A DNA stretch of 45,300 bases. It comes from Alphaproteobacteria bacterium. Its GTDB lineage: Bacteria > Pseudomonadota > Alphaproteobacteria > Geminicoccales > Geminicoccaceae. The stretch covers positions 1-45,300 of the forward strand of contig JALSIM010000034.1 in NCBI GenBank assembly GCA_026990035.1, read 5' to 3'. Below are positions 8,946-19,328 of this stretch, in pieces (position 1 is the first letter of the stretch; each line of letters opens with the position of its first letter). The position numbers and the translations under genes are program-made. Below the pieces are notes generated by a model. It was not told the DNA's origin. It saw only the letters and a list, made by a program, of their open reading frames with translations, and ran no database searches.

Positions 8946-9534
8946 GCCGGTCCTGCGCACCCCGCTCGGCCTTCGGGCCGTCGTCTTCGGGCGCCGCCCT
9001 TCGGCTCCCGCGGTGCGGCTCGAGGAGGCCCCGGCCGCCGTGCGGGTCGGGTTGCGGGCGAGCGCGGAGGACGCGGCGCGGATCGGCGTCGCGCTCGGGC
9101 TCGATCTGCCGGGACCGCCGCTGCGGGCGGTGACGGGCGAGCTGGTCGTCGCCCTCCGCCTCGGCCCCGAGGAATGGCTGCTGCTGGCCGCGGATCCGGA
9201 TCCGCGGCCGATCCTCGCGGCGATCGCCGGGGCCGCGGAGGGGGGCCATGTCGCGGCCGTCGATCTCGGTCATCGGTTCGCCGAGATCCTGGTCTCCGGT
9301 CCGGCGGCGCCGGAGGTGCTCGCCGCCGGCTGTCCGCTCGATCTCGATCCGCGGTTCGCCCCGCCCGGCTTCGCCTCCCGCACGCTCCTCGGTAAGTGCG
9401 AAATCCTGCTGCACAGGCTGGGGGAGAACCGTTTCCGACTGCTGGTGAACCGTTCGTTCGCCGAATACTGCTGGCGTTTTCTCGAACATGCCGCTCTCGA
9501 GTTCGGCACACCGGCCCCCGTCACCCGATCGTGA
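8938..9534 (+). CDS. soxG: Sarcosine oxidase gamma subunit
   Basis: Fourth subunit of sarcosine oxidase, 198 residues, related in fold to part of the GcvT family. The ATG at 8938 overlaps the end of soxA. The sequence is weakly conserved, as is usual for SoxG, but shows LRLGPEEWLLLAADPD and VAAVDLGHRFAEILVSGPAAPEVLAAGCPLDL, then LGKCEILLHRLGENRFRLLVNRSFAEYCWRFLEHAA, which match the family pattern. It completes soxBDAG. No glyA, purU or dimethylglycine demethylase gene follows. Confidence 0.92.
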   Translation: MSEPVLRTPLGLRAVVFGRRPSAPAVRLEEAPAAVRVGLRASAEDAARIGVALGLDLPGPPLRAVTGELVVALRLGPEEWLLLAADPDPRPILAAIAGAAEGGHVAAVDLGHRFAEILVSGPAAPEVLAAGCPLDLDPRFAPPGFASRTLLGKCEILLHRLGENRFRLLVNRSFAEYCWRFLEHAALEFGTPAPVTRS

Positions 9535-9640
9535 CAGCCGGCCGATCTCTCCGACCTTCGCGGGACATACGCCTTTCAACGCGGATCGGCTTTGCCCTAA
9601 GGTACGAGGCAGGACGGGTCCTTTCGCGGAGGTCGTGGTG

Positions 9641-10162
9641 ATGCGCGCCGATCGGATCGATCCCGAGCAGGCGTTCCGTGCGGGGCTCCTGGGCCTGCCG
9701 CTGCACGCCGCTCTGGCACCGCGTGGGCTGGCCGAGGCGCAGGCCGGCTTCGCCCACGGTCCCAACGAGGAAACGGCGCTCGCGACGCACCGGCTTCCGG
9801 GGCTGCGCGATCCACAGGCGGCCTACGAGACCGGCCGAGCCCTGCGCTACATCGCCCGCCTGTTCGATCGGGCTCGCGCTCCCGAGCATGTGGGGCGCCA
9901 GTTCCGCGACAATCTCGCCGCCGCCATCCTCACCCATCACATGCGCCACACCGGTCGTCCCTGGACCGTCGAGGACACCGTCGAGATGTTCATGGAGCTT
10001 TACACTCGGGTCCTGGGAGGCGGGGATGCCGAGGGCGAGATCGTGCGGCGCCGCATCCTCCAGCACGCCCGCGAGGAGCCGCGAGCCACGACACCCGCCG
10101 CCGCCCGGGCCCGGAGTCGCCTGATCCGGGCGCTGCGTGGGAGCCGGGCGGCGAGCTTCTGA
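9641..10162 (+). CDS. Protein of unknown function, 173 residues
   Basis: I do not recognise a family. The frame is open from 9488, but the ATG at 9641 has a GGAGG box (9629-9633) about 7 nt upstream and marks where composition becomes protein-like. The product is soluble-looking and mostly helical, with charged segments (ETGRALRYIARLFDRARA, FRDNLAAAILTHHMRHTG, EDTVEMFMELYTRVLGG) and an Arg/Ala-rich tail. There are no cysteines, signal peptide or membrane segment. It lies 106 nt after soxG on the same strand and converges on the SYLF gene 12 nt away. The gap to soxG has no clear terminator, so read-through from the sox operon is possible. Confidence 0.72.
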   Translation: MRADRIDPEQAFRAGLLGLPLHAALAPRGLAEAQAGFAHGPNEETALATHRLPGLRDPQAAYETGRALRYIARLFDRARAPEHVGRQFRDNLAAAILTHHMRHTGRPWTVEDTVEMFMELYTRVLGGGDAEGEIVRRRILQHAREEPRATTPAAARARSRLIRALRGSRAASF

Positions 10163-10174
10163 AAGGGCCGCGTC

Positions 10175-10852
10175 TCAGAAGGCGGAGAGCGCTTCGCGCA
10201 ACGGTGCCGCGGCGGGATTGGAAACCTCGCCGGCGATGATCGCCTCGGGGCTCACCGGGCGCCCGTAGTAGGCCTCGTTCCAGTCGTTTTTCGGGATGAT
10301 GCCCATGCCCTCGACGGTGAGGCCGGCGAAGAGACCGACGTTGCGGGAAAAGACGTAGACGTCCTCGCCGAAGTTGGTGGTCGTTCCGGTGCCGATGCTG
10401 CCGCCCACCGGCCCCACCGCGGCGCTGGCGTCGGCGCCCAGCTTGAGACCCTGGTCGAGGAGCTTGTTCACCGCCGATTCGTTCATGATGGTGATCAGCA
10501 TGTCCGAGGCCTTGCCGCCGATCTGCAGACCGATGGTGGCTCCGGCCAGGGTGACGAAGACCGGATCGCTCCATTCACCGGTCTCGACGTCGCGGGCCAG
10601 CAGGACTCCGACTCCGTACTTGCCCCCGATGATGAACCCGCCTTCGACGAGATTCGGCGCCACCACCACGCCGTAGGCGTTCTGCACGTAGACGGTGACG
10701 GCGCGGAAGTTCGGATCCCCACGGAAGTCGTCGACGACGACCTTCGCCCGATCGACGAGACGCTGCTGTTCGCTGGGCTGGGCACGGAGCGCGAACGGCA
10801 TCGTCAGGGCGAGGACCAGGAAGGTCCTTGCGAAAAGCGCGGGAAGCTTCAT
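10175..10852 (-). CDS. Exported SYLF-domain (Ysc84-type) lipid-binding protein
   Basis: The 225-residue product has a cleavable signal peptide (MKLPALFARTFLVLALTMPF, cleavage near ALRAQ) and a SYLF/Ysc84 domain: YGVVVAPNLVEGGFIIGGKYGVGVLLARD, SDPVFVTLAGATIGLQIGGK and SDMLITIMNESAVNKLLDQG, then LGADASAAVGPVGG and VFSRNVGLFAGLTVEG. SYLF domains bind phosphoinositides in eukaryotes; the bacterial exported members are of unclear role, probably envelope-associated. The ATG at 10852 is the start that gives the signal peptide; an upstream extension would run into the divergent ppc promoter region. The 185-nt gap to ppc must hold both promoters. Confidence 0.9.
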   Translation of the reverse strand: MKLPALFARTFLVLALTMPFALRAQPSEQQRLVDRAKVVVDDFRGDPNFRAVTVYVQNAYGVVVAPNLVEGGFIIGGKYGVGVLLARDVETGEWSDPVFVTLAGATIGLQIGGKASDMLITIMNESAVNKLLDQGLKLGADASAAVGPVGGSIGTGTTTNFGEDVYVFSRNVGLFAGLTVEGMGIIPKNDWNEAYYGRPVSPEAIIAGEVSNPAAAPLREALSAF

Positions 10853-11037
10853 GGACGGTTGGCTCCGGCGGCAGGAAGACGGGAGGAAGCGAAACGGATC
10901 CCCGATTCGGGGCGAACGCACAGTATCGCGTCGTCGCCGCCGGTCAAGGCGGGGGCCGCCGGCGATCGCTTGTCGACACCGCCTTCTGCCCCCAATATCC
11001 GCCCGCCGGCCCGAACCCTCCTCGCGACGGAAACCCC

Positions 11038-13983
11038 ATGAACGAGATTCGCCTTCCCGAGATCGAACGCGCGCCCGAGCTCGGACGCCTCGAGGAAACC
11101 CTCGTCGAGCTGCGCCGCCGGGGTGCCGAGGATCCCTTTCTCAACCCGATCGATCTCCTCGGACTGCACATCCTGCGCGAGCTCCAGGCCGGGCGGCTCG
11201 ACGAGGCGGCTCTGGAACGGATGATCGGCTGTCTCACGACCGAGGCCTTCGTCCAGCGTGCCGCGCGAATGCGGGAGTATCTCGGCGAACTGGATCCCGG
11301 GCGCAACCGGGAGATCCTGCGTGGCCTGCTGCGCGGCCTGTTGCTGGAGGACGGCGCACCGGTACCCTTCGCGGAAGCGAGGGCCCGGCTGGAACGGCGC
11401 TGGTTCGGTTTCGTCTTCACGGCCCACCCGACCTTCGGCCTCGGTGCCCGTCTTCAGCGGATGCTCGCCGCCCTGGTCCTCGGGCGCGACGAGCGGGGCG
11501 AGGAACTCGACCCCGTGCGCCGCCGGGAACTGCTGCGGACCCTCGTGACGATGCCGCACCGTCCCGCGAAGCGGCTCGATCTCGACCACGAGCTGGCCCG
11601 GGCGCTGGAGGCGATCGCCCATCTGCAGGAGGCGATCCGCGGCATGTACGAAATCCTCGCCGATGAGCTCCGGGAACTTTATCCTGAGGAATGGTACGGG
11701 ATCGTGCCGCGGCTGGTCACCATCGCGAGTTGGGTGGGCTACGATCTCGACGGACGTGCCGACATCTCCTGGGCGCAGACCTTGGCGAGCCGCCTCACCC
11801 TGCAGCTCGAGCAGCTCGAGCGCTATCGGCGTCGCCTCGCCGCCATCCGGCGGGAAGCCGTCCGGTACCGGGAAGAGATGGCGGTTCTCGAACTGATCGA
11901 GGCGCGTCTCGCGCTCGCCTGCAAGGTCACGCGGGAGACACGCGATGCGTTGATCCGTGCGAGGTTCGGCGACCCGGCGTGGTTGTCGGACCTGGCGGCC
12001 GTCTCCCGGGAGCTGGTCGCCACCCGGGAGGTGCGGCTCGCCGATCGTGCGGTGCTCGTCGAACTCCTCGATCGGGCGATCGCCGCCTGCCGCGAGCCGG
12101 ATGCGCTGCGCGCGCTCTGGGTGCTGCGCGCCGAAGTGGCCAATCACGGGCTCGTCGCGGCCCGCACCCACCTCCGCCTCAACGCCCGACAGCTCCACAA
12201 CGCCGTCCGCAATACGATCGGCATGGAGCACGCGCCCGACGATCCGACCTGGCGGCTGAGCTATCTCGAGGCGGTGGAGCGGCTGATCGCGGAAGCGGAG
12301 CCGGTGTCGGTCAACTTCGGGTCCCTCGTCCACGAACAGGCGACGGCCCGCCGGGCGTTCATGATCTGCGCCCAGCTCCTGAAACATCTCGACGGCGGGG
12401 AGCCGATCCGTTTCCTGATCGCCGAATGCGAGACCGCGTTCACCCTGCTCGCGGCGCTCTATCTCGCGAAGCTGTTCGGAGTCGACGACCGGGTCGACAT
12501 CTCGCCGCTGTTCGAGACCCGCAAGGCGCTCGAGCGGGGCGCCGGGATCATCGCCGAGGCGCTCGCCCGTCCCGCCTATCGCGACTATCTGCGGCGACGC
12601 GGCCGGATCTGCATCCAGACCGGCTATTCCGACGCCGGACGCTATATGGGACAGACGGCGGCTTCGGTGGCGATCGAACGGATCCGGCTGTCACTCGTGG
12701 ACACCCTCGCCGAGCACGGGCTCGCCGATCTCGAGGTCGTGATCTTCGACACCCACGGTGAAAGCATCGGTCGCGGGGGCCATCCCGAAAGCCTGCGGCG
12801 CCGTCTCGAGTACGTGGACACGCCCGAGAGCCGGCGCCGCTACGCCCGGAAGGGGATCCTCCTGCGACAGGAGACCAGCTTCCAGGGCGGCGACGGCTAT
12901 CAGCTTTTCCTGCGCGACGAAACCGCGTTGGCGGTCCTCTGCCGGTGTCTCGAGCACGTCTTCGCGCCACCGCCCGAGGAAACCGATCCCTTCTACCGAC
13001 GCACCACCTACGTGGACGAGTTCTTCGCCGCGGTGCGCCAGTTCAACACGCGGCTGATCGACGATCCCGCCTACGCCCGTCTGCTCGGCGTGTACGGGAC
13101 GAATCTCCTTTACCGGACGGGGTCCCGGGCCGAACATCGGGAACGGGAACGGGGCGGCGGGGTGCCGCTGCTCGAGCACCCCTCCCAGCTTCGGGCCATC
13201 CCCCACAACGCGATCCTGCAGCAGCTCGGCCATCTGGTGCACGTGATCGGCGGTGTCGGCCGGGCGATGGCCAAGGATCCCGAGGCCTTCCGCGATCTCT
13301 ACGCGGCGAGCCCGCGGTTTCGCAGTCTGATGACGATGGTCGAGCACGCCTTCAAGTTCACCGATCCGCGCGTCACCGCGGCCTATCTGTCGCTGTTCGA
13401 CGCCGGGCGCTGGCTCCAGCTCGCCTCCAGCCGGGCCGCCGAGAGCGACCAGGAGGCGCTGCGCGACGTCGCCGATCACGTCGAGACGATGGAACTGGGC
13501 GAACGCCTCGCGCGGGTGTTCCGCTTCATGCTGCGGGACTACCTCGATCTGGCGGCGGCCCTGCGCGATCATCGCCGTCGCACCCGCGATGCCGGCGAGC
13601 AGCCCATCGCGGTGGACAGCGCCACCCGCGACCGGCTGCACCTGCTCCACGCCATCCGTCTCGCCCTGCTGCAGTCCCTGATGCTGCGGGCGATCGCCAT
13701 TCCCGATTTCAGCGACCGCCATGCGGTGACCCGCGAAGAACTCGTGCAACGTCTGTTCCGCCTCGACGTCGGACCGACACTCGAACTGCTGGCGACCATC
13801 TTCCCGCTCGACGAGGCGGATGGCGGGGACCAGGACTACGGCGAACCGGCCAGCTACACGGCCTCGGCGCAGCAGTCCTACGCCCAGGAACACGACACGC
13901 TGTTCCGGCCGATCGCCCGTACCTACGAATTCGCGCGGCGGATCGGTACCGGCGTCGTCCACCATCTGGGGGCGGTGGGCTGA
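11038..13983 (+). CDS. ppc: Divergent phosphoenolpyruvate carboxylase-family protein
   Basis: PEP carboxylase makes oxaloacetate from PEP and bicarbonate. This 981-residue protein matches the family in length and in a chain of landmarks: FTAHPT with the catalytic His (about residue 127-131), GYSDAGRYMG (about 529), HGESIGRGGHP (about 572), TGSRAEHR and LRAIPHNAILQQLGH (about 718). Several standard features are altered: the lysine of GYSDSxKDxG is Arg, the first Gly-Arg-Gly-Gly of the double loop is shortened, and the conserved C-terminal NTG is absent (the protein ends in GAVG). It may be a true but distant PEPC or a paralogue with another activity. The start is the ATG at 11038; the upstream frame is open but lies in the divergent promoter region. 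Confidence 0.88.
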   Translation: MNEIRLPEIERAPELGRLEETLVELRRRGAEDPFLNPIDLLGLHILRELQAGRLDEAALERMIGCLTTEAFVQRAARMREYLGELDPGRNREILRGLLRGLLLEDGAPVPFAEARARLERRWFGFVFTAHPTFGLGARLQRMLAALVLGRDERGEELDPVRRRELLRTLVTMPHRPAKRLDLDHELARALEAIAHLQEAIRGMYEILADELRELYPEEWYGIVPRLVTIASWVGYDLDGRADISWAQTLASRLTLQLEQLERYRRRLAAIRREAVRYREEMAVLELIEARLALACKVTRETRDALIRARFGDPAWLSDLAAVSRELVATREVRLADRAVLVELLDRAIAACREPDALRALWVLRAEVANHGLVAARTHLRLNARQLHNAVRNTIGMEHAPDDPTWRLSYLEAVERLIAEAEPVSVNFGSLVHEQATARRAFMICAQLLKHLDGGEPIRFLIAECETAFTLLAALYLAKLFGVDDRVDISPLFETRKALERGAGIIAEALARPAYRDYLRRRGRICIQTGYSDAGRYMGQTAASVAIERIRLSLVDTLAEHGLADLEVVIFDTHGESIGRGGHPESLRRRLEYVDTPESRRRYARKGILLRQETSFQGGDGYQLFLRDETALAVLCRCLEHVFAPPPEETDPFYRRTTYVDEFFAAVRQFNTRLIDDPAYARLLGVYGTNLLYRTGSRAEHRERERGGGVPLLEHPSQLRAIPHNAILQQLGHLVHVIGGVGRAMAKDPEAFRDLYAASPRFRSLMTMVEHAFKFTDPRVTAAYLSLFDAGRWLQLASSRAAESDQEALRDVADHVETMELGERLARVFRFMLRDYLDLAAALRDHRRRTRDAGEQPIAVDSATRDRLHLLHAIRLALLQSLMLRAIAIPDFSDRHAVTREELVQRLFRLDVGPTLELLATIFPLDEADGGDQDYGEPASYTASAQQSYAQEHDTLFRPIARTYEFARRIGTGVVHHLGAVG

Positions 13984-13993
13984 GACCCGCGGT

Positions 13994-14458
13994 TCAGCCG
14001 GTGGGATCCCCGAGATCCCGGCGGATCCGTTCCTCGCCCAGGAAGCACTGCCAGCCGACGAAGCACCAGAAATACTCGACCCGGGCGTCGATCGCGCCGG
14101 CGCCGGACTGTTCGAAGGGCAGGCGCAGCGTCACCCCGCCGGGAAAATAGTCGTCTCCGGTCGGCGGTGTTTCCACCCGCCTGCCTTCCGGCCAGTGGAC
14201 ACCCGAGGCGGCGAGGACCTCGACGCTGGCGCCGGGATCGGCGATCAGCTTCGCGTCTCCCATGGGGAGGATCCGCACCACCAGCTCCCGCCTCCCGTCC
14301 CGTGTCACGATCCGGTTTTCCACCCGCACCTCGCCCGTCTTCCCCCCGGGTGGTGCAGCGAGGGCGCCGAGCAGGGAATCGAGATCGCCCGCCGCTCTCG
14401 CGGAGGGCACCGGCGACGGCGGAACGAGCAGGAGAAGAAGGAGGAGGAAGCGGCGCAT
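13994..14458 (-). CDS. Secreted 154-residue protein with a Cx5C motif, possibly DsbD-alpha-like
   Basis: The product has a strong signal peptide ([22 protein letters not shown], cleavage near residue 23) and a beta-rich mature domain of about 130 residues, ending in YFWCFVGWQCFLGEERIRR with Cys132 and Cys138. That ending, after an immunoglobulin-like stretch (VTRDGRRELVVRILPMGD, YFPGGVTLRLPF), loosely resembles the DsbD N-terminal domain pattern Y-x2-C-x(n)-C-[FY]-x2-E, which exchanges electrons in the periplasm. This is a resemblance only. The ATG overlaps the transaldolase stop (TGATG), so translation is probably coupled, though no functional link between the two is obvious. Confidence 0.8.
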   Translation of the reverse strand: MRRFLLLLLLLVPPSPVPSARAAGDLDSLLGALAAPPGGKTGEVRVENRIVTRDGRRELVVRILPMGDAKLIADPGASVEVLAASGVHWPEGRRVETPPTGDDYFPGGVTLRLPFEQSGAGAIDARVEYFWCFVGWQCFLGEERIRRDLGDPTG

Positions 14459-15117
14459 CAGACGATCCGCTGGCCCGTCTTCTCCCAGTCGGCGAGAAAC
14501 TGGGCGAGCCCCTTGTCGGTCAGCGGATGCTGCACCAGGGCGCGCATCACCTTGGCCGGCATGGTGGCCACATCGGCGCCGAGGCGGGCGGCGGCGATCA
14601 CATGGCCGACCGAGCGCACCGAAGCGACCAGCACCTCGGTGCGGATGCTGTCCGGATAGTTGCCGAAGATGGTGCAGATGTCCTCGATGAGCTCCATCCC
14701 CTCGTGGCCGGCATCGTCGAGGCGGCCGACGAAAGGCGAGACGAAGCTGGCCCCGGCCTTGGCCGCGAGAAGCGCCTGACCGGGCGAGAAGCAGAGGGTG
14801 AGATTGACCTTGATTCCTTCCGCGGCGAGCCGCCGGCAGGCCCGCAGCCCGTCCCAGGTGATCGGCAGCTTGATGCAGATGTTGTCGGCGATCTCCACGA
14901 GCCGGTGGGCTTCCTTCAGCATCGCCTCCTGCTCGGTGGCGGTCACCTCGGCGCTGATCGGGCCGGGCACGAGAGCGGCGATTTCCGCCAGCAGTTCGAA
15001 GAAGTCGCGCCCCGTCTTGGCGACCAGGCTCGGATTGGTGGTCACGCCATCGACCATGCCGGCGGCGGCGAGTTCGGCGATTTCCTCGACATCCGCGGTA
15101 TCCAGGAAGAACTTCAT
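14458..15117 (-). CDS. Small transaldolase / fructose-6-phosphate aldolase family (TalC/Fsa type)
   Basis: The 219-residue product belongs to the short transaldolase subfamily. It opens [13 protein letters not shown] and has [14 protein letters not shown], the Schiff-base lysine in [15 protein letters not shown], then [20 protein letters not shown] and FVGRLDDAG, and a C-terminal helix with [14 protein letters not shown]. Members either transfer dihydroxyacetone units in the pentose phosphate pathway or act as F6P aldolases. Residue-level discrimination is not attempted here, but in alphaproteobacteria most are transaldolases. The gene lies 54 nt downstream of hspQ on the same strand and is followed with a 1-nt overlap by the secreted-protein gene. 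Confidence 0.95.
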   Translation of the reverse strand: MKFFLDTADVEEIAELAAAGMVDGVTTNPSLVAKTGRDFFELLAEIAALVPGPISAEVTATEQEAMLKEAHRLVEIADNICIKLPITWDGLRACRRLAAEGIKVNLTLCFSPGQALLAAKAGASFVSPFVGRLDDAGHEGMELIEDICTIFGNYPDSIRTEVLVASVRSVGHVIAAARLGADVATMPAKVMRALVQHPLTDKGLAQFLADWEKTGQRIV

Positions 15118-15171
15118 CGGCGGGGTTCCTTCACGGGGTCGTGTTCGGAAGATGGCGGGAAAGACGGAGGC

Positions 15172-15501
15172 TCAGTGCCGTGCCTGGTGACGCGGCACGT
15201 ACATGCCGTCCCGCAGCTCGTTGAAGAACTCGCCGATCTGCGGATGGCCGACCGGCTCGCCGCTGGTATCGGGCTGCAGGTTCTGCTCCGAGACGTAGGC
15301 GACGTAGTACGATTCTTCGTTTTCCGCGAGCAGGTGATAGAAGGGCTGGTCCTTGCTCGGACGGACCTCTTCGGGGATCGACTGGTACCATTCCTCGGTG
15401 TTGCTGTAGACGGGATCGACGTCGATCACCACCCCCCGGAAGGGGAAGAAGCGGTGGCGGACGATCTGGCCGATCGCGTACTTGGCAGTTCGCTGTCGCA
15501 T
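15172..15501 (-). CDS. hspQ: Heat shock protein HspQ (YccV-like hemimethylated-DNA-binding domain)
   Basis: The 109-residue product is a compact YccV/HspQ domain: KYAIGQIVRHRFFPFRGVVI, DVDPVYSNTEEWYQSIPE, PFYHLLAENEESYYVAYVSE and QNLQPDTSGEPVGHP. In E. coli HspQ is a Lon substrate and specificity enhancer and also binds hemimethylated oriC DNA. The length is normal for alphaproteobacterial forms. A CTGCGAGGTGG stretch just before the ATG serves as ribosome-binding site. It lies between the oxidoreductase gene and the transaldolase gene, all on the minus strand, with a possible hairpin upstream. Confidence 0.95.
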   Translation of the reverse strand: MRQRTAKYAIGQIVRHRFFPFRGVVIDVDPVYSNTEEWYQSIPEEVRPSKDQPFYHLLAENEESYYVAYVSEQNLQPDTSGEPVGHPQIGEFFNELRDGMYVPRHQARH

Positions 15502-15524
15502 GATCCACCTCGCAGGGTCACCCG

Positions 15525-15544
15525 CCCGCCGGGCCGACGGCGGG
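15525..15544. terminator. Hairpin between the oxidoreductase gene and hspQ
   Basis: CCCGCC (15525-15530) and GGCGGG (15539-15544) form a 6-bp GC stem with an 8-nt loop, 66 nt beyond the oxidoreductase stop and upstream of hspQ. No U-tract follows, so intrinsic termination is uncertain; it could equally be a leader structure for hspQ. Confidence 0.3.
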
Positions 15545-15609
15545 GGACCACCGGTCCGGCGCCGGGCCGACGCCCCCTCATATGGGCGCCGCCTCGGGCG
15601 GCTCCAAGA

Positions 15610-16494
15610 CTACCCCGTCCGGGCGGGTTTTTCGACGAGATTGTGAATCAGGCTGGAGGTGTCCCAGCGACCGCCACCGGCCTGCTGGATCAGCCGGTAG
15701 AACTGATCGACGAGCGCGGTCATCGGCAGCGGCGCGCCGTTGCGGCGGGCTTCCTCGATGGCGATCCGAAGATCCTTGCGCATCCAGTCGACCGCGAAGC
15801 CGAAGTCGAATTCGCCGCGGACCATCGTCCGCCAGCGGTTGTCCATCTGCCAGGACTGGGCGGCCCCCTTGGAGATCACCGCCACCACCCGATCGGTGTC
15901 GAGGCCGGCACGGACCGCGAAGTTGGCGGCCTCCGCGAGGCCCTGGAGGAGCCCGGCGATGGCGATCTGGTTGACCATCTTGGTGAGCTGGCCGGCTCCG
16001 GCGCCACCCATCAGGGTCACCGCCCTGCCGTAGGCCCGCATCACCGGCTCGGCCCGGGCGAAGGTCGTCTCCTCACCGCCGCACATGATGGTGAGCTGCC
16101 CGTTCTCGGCTCCCGACTGGCCGCCGGAGACGGGGGCGTCGAGGAACCCGGCGCCCCGGTCGCGACAGGCGGCATCCAGTTCCCGGGCAACGTCGGCGGA
16201 AGCGGTGGTATGGTCGATCAGGATCGCGTTCTCGGCGAGGCCGGCCAGGATCCCGTCCTCGCCGTAGGCGAGACTCCGCAGATCCTCGTCGTTGCCGACG
16301 CAGGTGAACAGGAATTCGGCGGTTTCGGCGGCCTCGCGGGGGGTTCCGGCGATCCGGCCGCCGTGTTGCCGCTGCCACCGTTCGGCCTTCGCGCGCGTGC
16401 GGTTGAAGACCACGACCTCGTGTCCGGCGGCCGCGAGATGGCCGGCCATCGGATAGCCCATCACGCCGAGGCCGATGAACGCGGTGCGTGCCAT
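15610..16494 (-). CDS. NAD(P)-dependent oxidoreductase, 3-hydroxyisobutyrate dehydrogenase family
   Basis: The 294-residue product is a beta-hydroxyacid dehydrogenase. It has a Rossmann motif at the N-terminus (TAFIGLGVMGYPMAGHLAAA), the substrate-binding FLDAPVSGGQSGAENG, and the catalytic lysine in GAGQLTKMVNQIAIAGL. Substrates in this family include 3-hydroxyisobutyrate, tartronate semialdehyde and glyoxylate/succinic semialdehyde, and the sequence alone does not choose between them. The ATG at 16494 is preceded by GGAGGGGGAGA; the in-frame extension to 16620 is low quality and overlaps the hemW promoter. It is divergent from hemW. Confidence 0.93.
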   Translation of the reverse strand: MARTAFIGLGVMGYPMAGHLAAAGHEVVVFNRTRAKAERWQRQHGGRIAGTPREAAETAEFLFTCVGNDEDLRSLAYGEDGILAGLAENAILIDHTTASADVARELDAACRDRGAGFLDAPVSGGQSGAENGQLTIMCGGEETTFARAEPVMRAYGRAVTLMGGAGAGQLTKMVNQIAIAGLLQGLAEAANFAVRAGLDTDRVVAVISKGAAQSWQMDNRWRTMVRGEFDFGFAVDWMRKDLRIAIEEARRNGAPLPMTALVDQFYRLIQQAGGGRWDTSSLIHNLVEKPARTG

Positions 16495-16640
16495 GCCTGC
16501 CGTCTCCCCCTCCTGGTTTCCACGGCGCCGCAAGCTAGTCGCGGGCGGCGGGATGCACAAGCGCCCGCCCGGAGGCTTGCCGGGAACCGAGGGGCTGCGC
16601 ATATCCTGGCCCCGTACCACTGTCCGGTGTTCGCTCCGCC

Positions 16641-17851
16641 ATGTCCTCCGCCTCCTCTTCCCGCACCGGCTCCGAGCTCCCGCGCCACCGGGCGGAAACG
16701 CCGCCGGATCCCGGGTTCGCTCTCTATCTCCACTGGCCGTTCTGCCGGCACAAATGTCCCTACTGCGACTTCAACAGCCATGTGCGGGAGGAGGTCGAGG
16801 AGGGACGGTGGCGGGCGGCCCTGCTCGCCGAGCTCGATCATTTCGGCGAACGGACGGCGGGCCGTGCGCTGCGTTCCATCTTCTTCGGCGGCGGCACACC
16901 CTCGCTGATGGCGCCGGCGACGGTGGCGGCACTGATCGAGCGGGCGAGCCGCTGGTGGCGGTTCGAGCCGGAGATCGAGATCACCCTCGAGGCCAATCCC
17001 ACTTCGGCCGAGGCGGCGCGATTCGCGGGCTTCCAGGCGGCCGGCGTCAACCGGTTGTCGCTCGGCGTCCAGGCCCTCGAGGAGGCGGCGCTGCGTCACC
17101 TCGGCCGGCAGCACGGGGTGGCCGAGGCCCTGGCGGCTCTCGATCTCGCCCGCGCGCGCTTTCCCCGGGTGAGCATCGATCTCATCTATGGCCGACCGGA
17201 GCAGGATCTCGCCGCCTGGGAGAGGGAGCTCCGCCGTGCCCTCGATCTCGGCACCGGCCATCTTTCGCTCTATCAGCTCACCATCGAGCCCGGCACGCAT
17301 TTCCACACCCTCCGCCGGCGCGGGCGGCTCCCCCTGCCGGGAGAGGATCTGGGTGCCGCCATGCTCGCCCTCACCGACGAGCTCTGCGCGGCGGCGGGCT
17401 TCGCCGCCTACGAGATCAGCAATCACGCCCGTCCGGGCGAGGAAAGCCGGCACAACCTCGTCTACTGGCGTTACGGCGACTATCTCGGCGTCGGTCCCGG
17501 AGCACACGGCCGGCTGACACTGGGCACCGAACGCCTGGCGATGCGGGCCGAGCGCCTGCCGGAGCGCTGGCTGGCCGCCGTCGAGACCCGGGGGCACGGC
17601 CAGCTTCCCGCCGAACGACTGGCCGCCGAGACCCAGGCCACCGAGTATCTGCTGATGGCCATGCGTCTCGCCGAGGGGGTCGAGCTCGGGCGTCTCGCCG
17701 CTTTGGCCGGACGCGATCTCGACAGCTTTCTCGACATGGCGGCGGTCCGCTTCCTGGAAGCGGAAGGGCTGCTCCGCTGCGAGGAGGGGGTTCTGCGGGC
17801 GACGGCCACCGGCCGGCACCGCCTCGATGCCCTGATCCGCCGGATTCTGCG

Positions 17852-17855
<4 letters not shown>
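16641..17855 (+). CDS. hemW: Radical SAM haem chaperone HemW
   Basis: HemW (formerly misannotated as coproporphyrinogen III oxidase) binds haem and a 4Fe-4S cluster and hands haem to membrane targets such as respiratory enzymes. The 404-residue product has the radical SAM motif CRHKCPYC near residue 35 (CxxxCxxC), then SIFFGGGTPSL, EANPTS, GVNRLSLGVQALEE, DLIYGRPEQ and YEISNHARPGEESRHNL. It lacks the extra N-terminal residues of the true HemN enzyme, as expected for HemW. The start is the ATG at 16641. The stop overlaps the convergent livF stop by 4 nt, so there is no room for a conventional terminator. Confidence 0.93.

Positions 17856-19324
<1,469 letters not shown>

Positions 19325-19328
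<4 letters not shown>

Noticed and set aside
14167-16908. A 913-codon plus-strand frame covering the transaldolase, hspQ and oxidoreductase genes
   Set aside because: Runs antisense to three recognised genes and crosses their intergenic regions; shadow.
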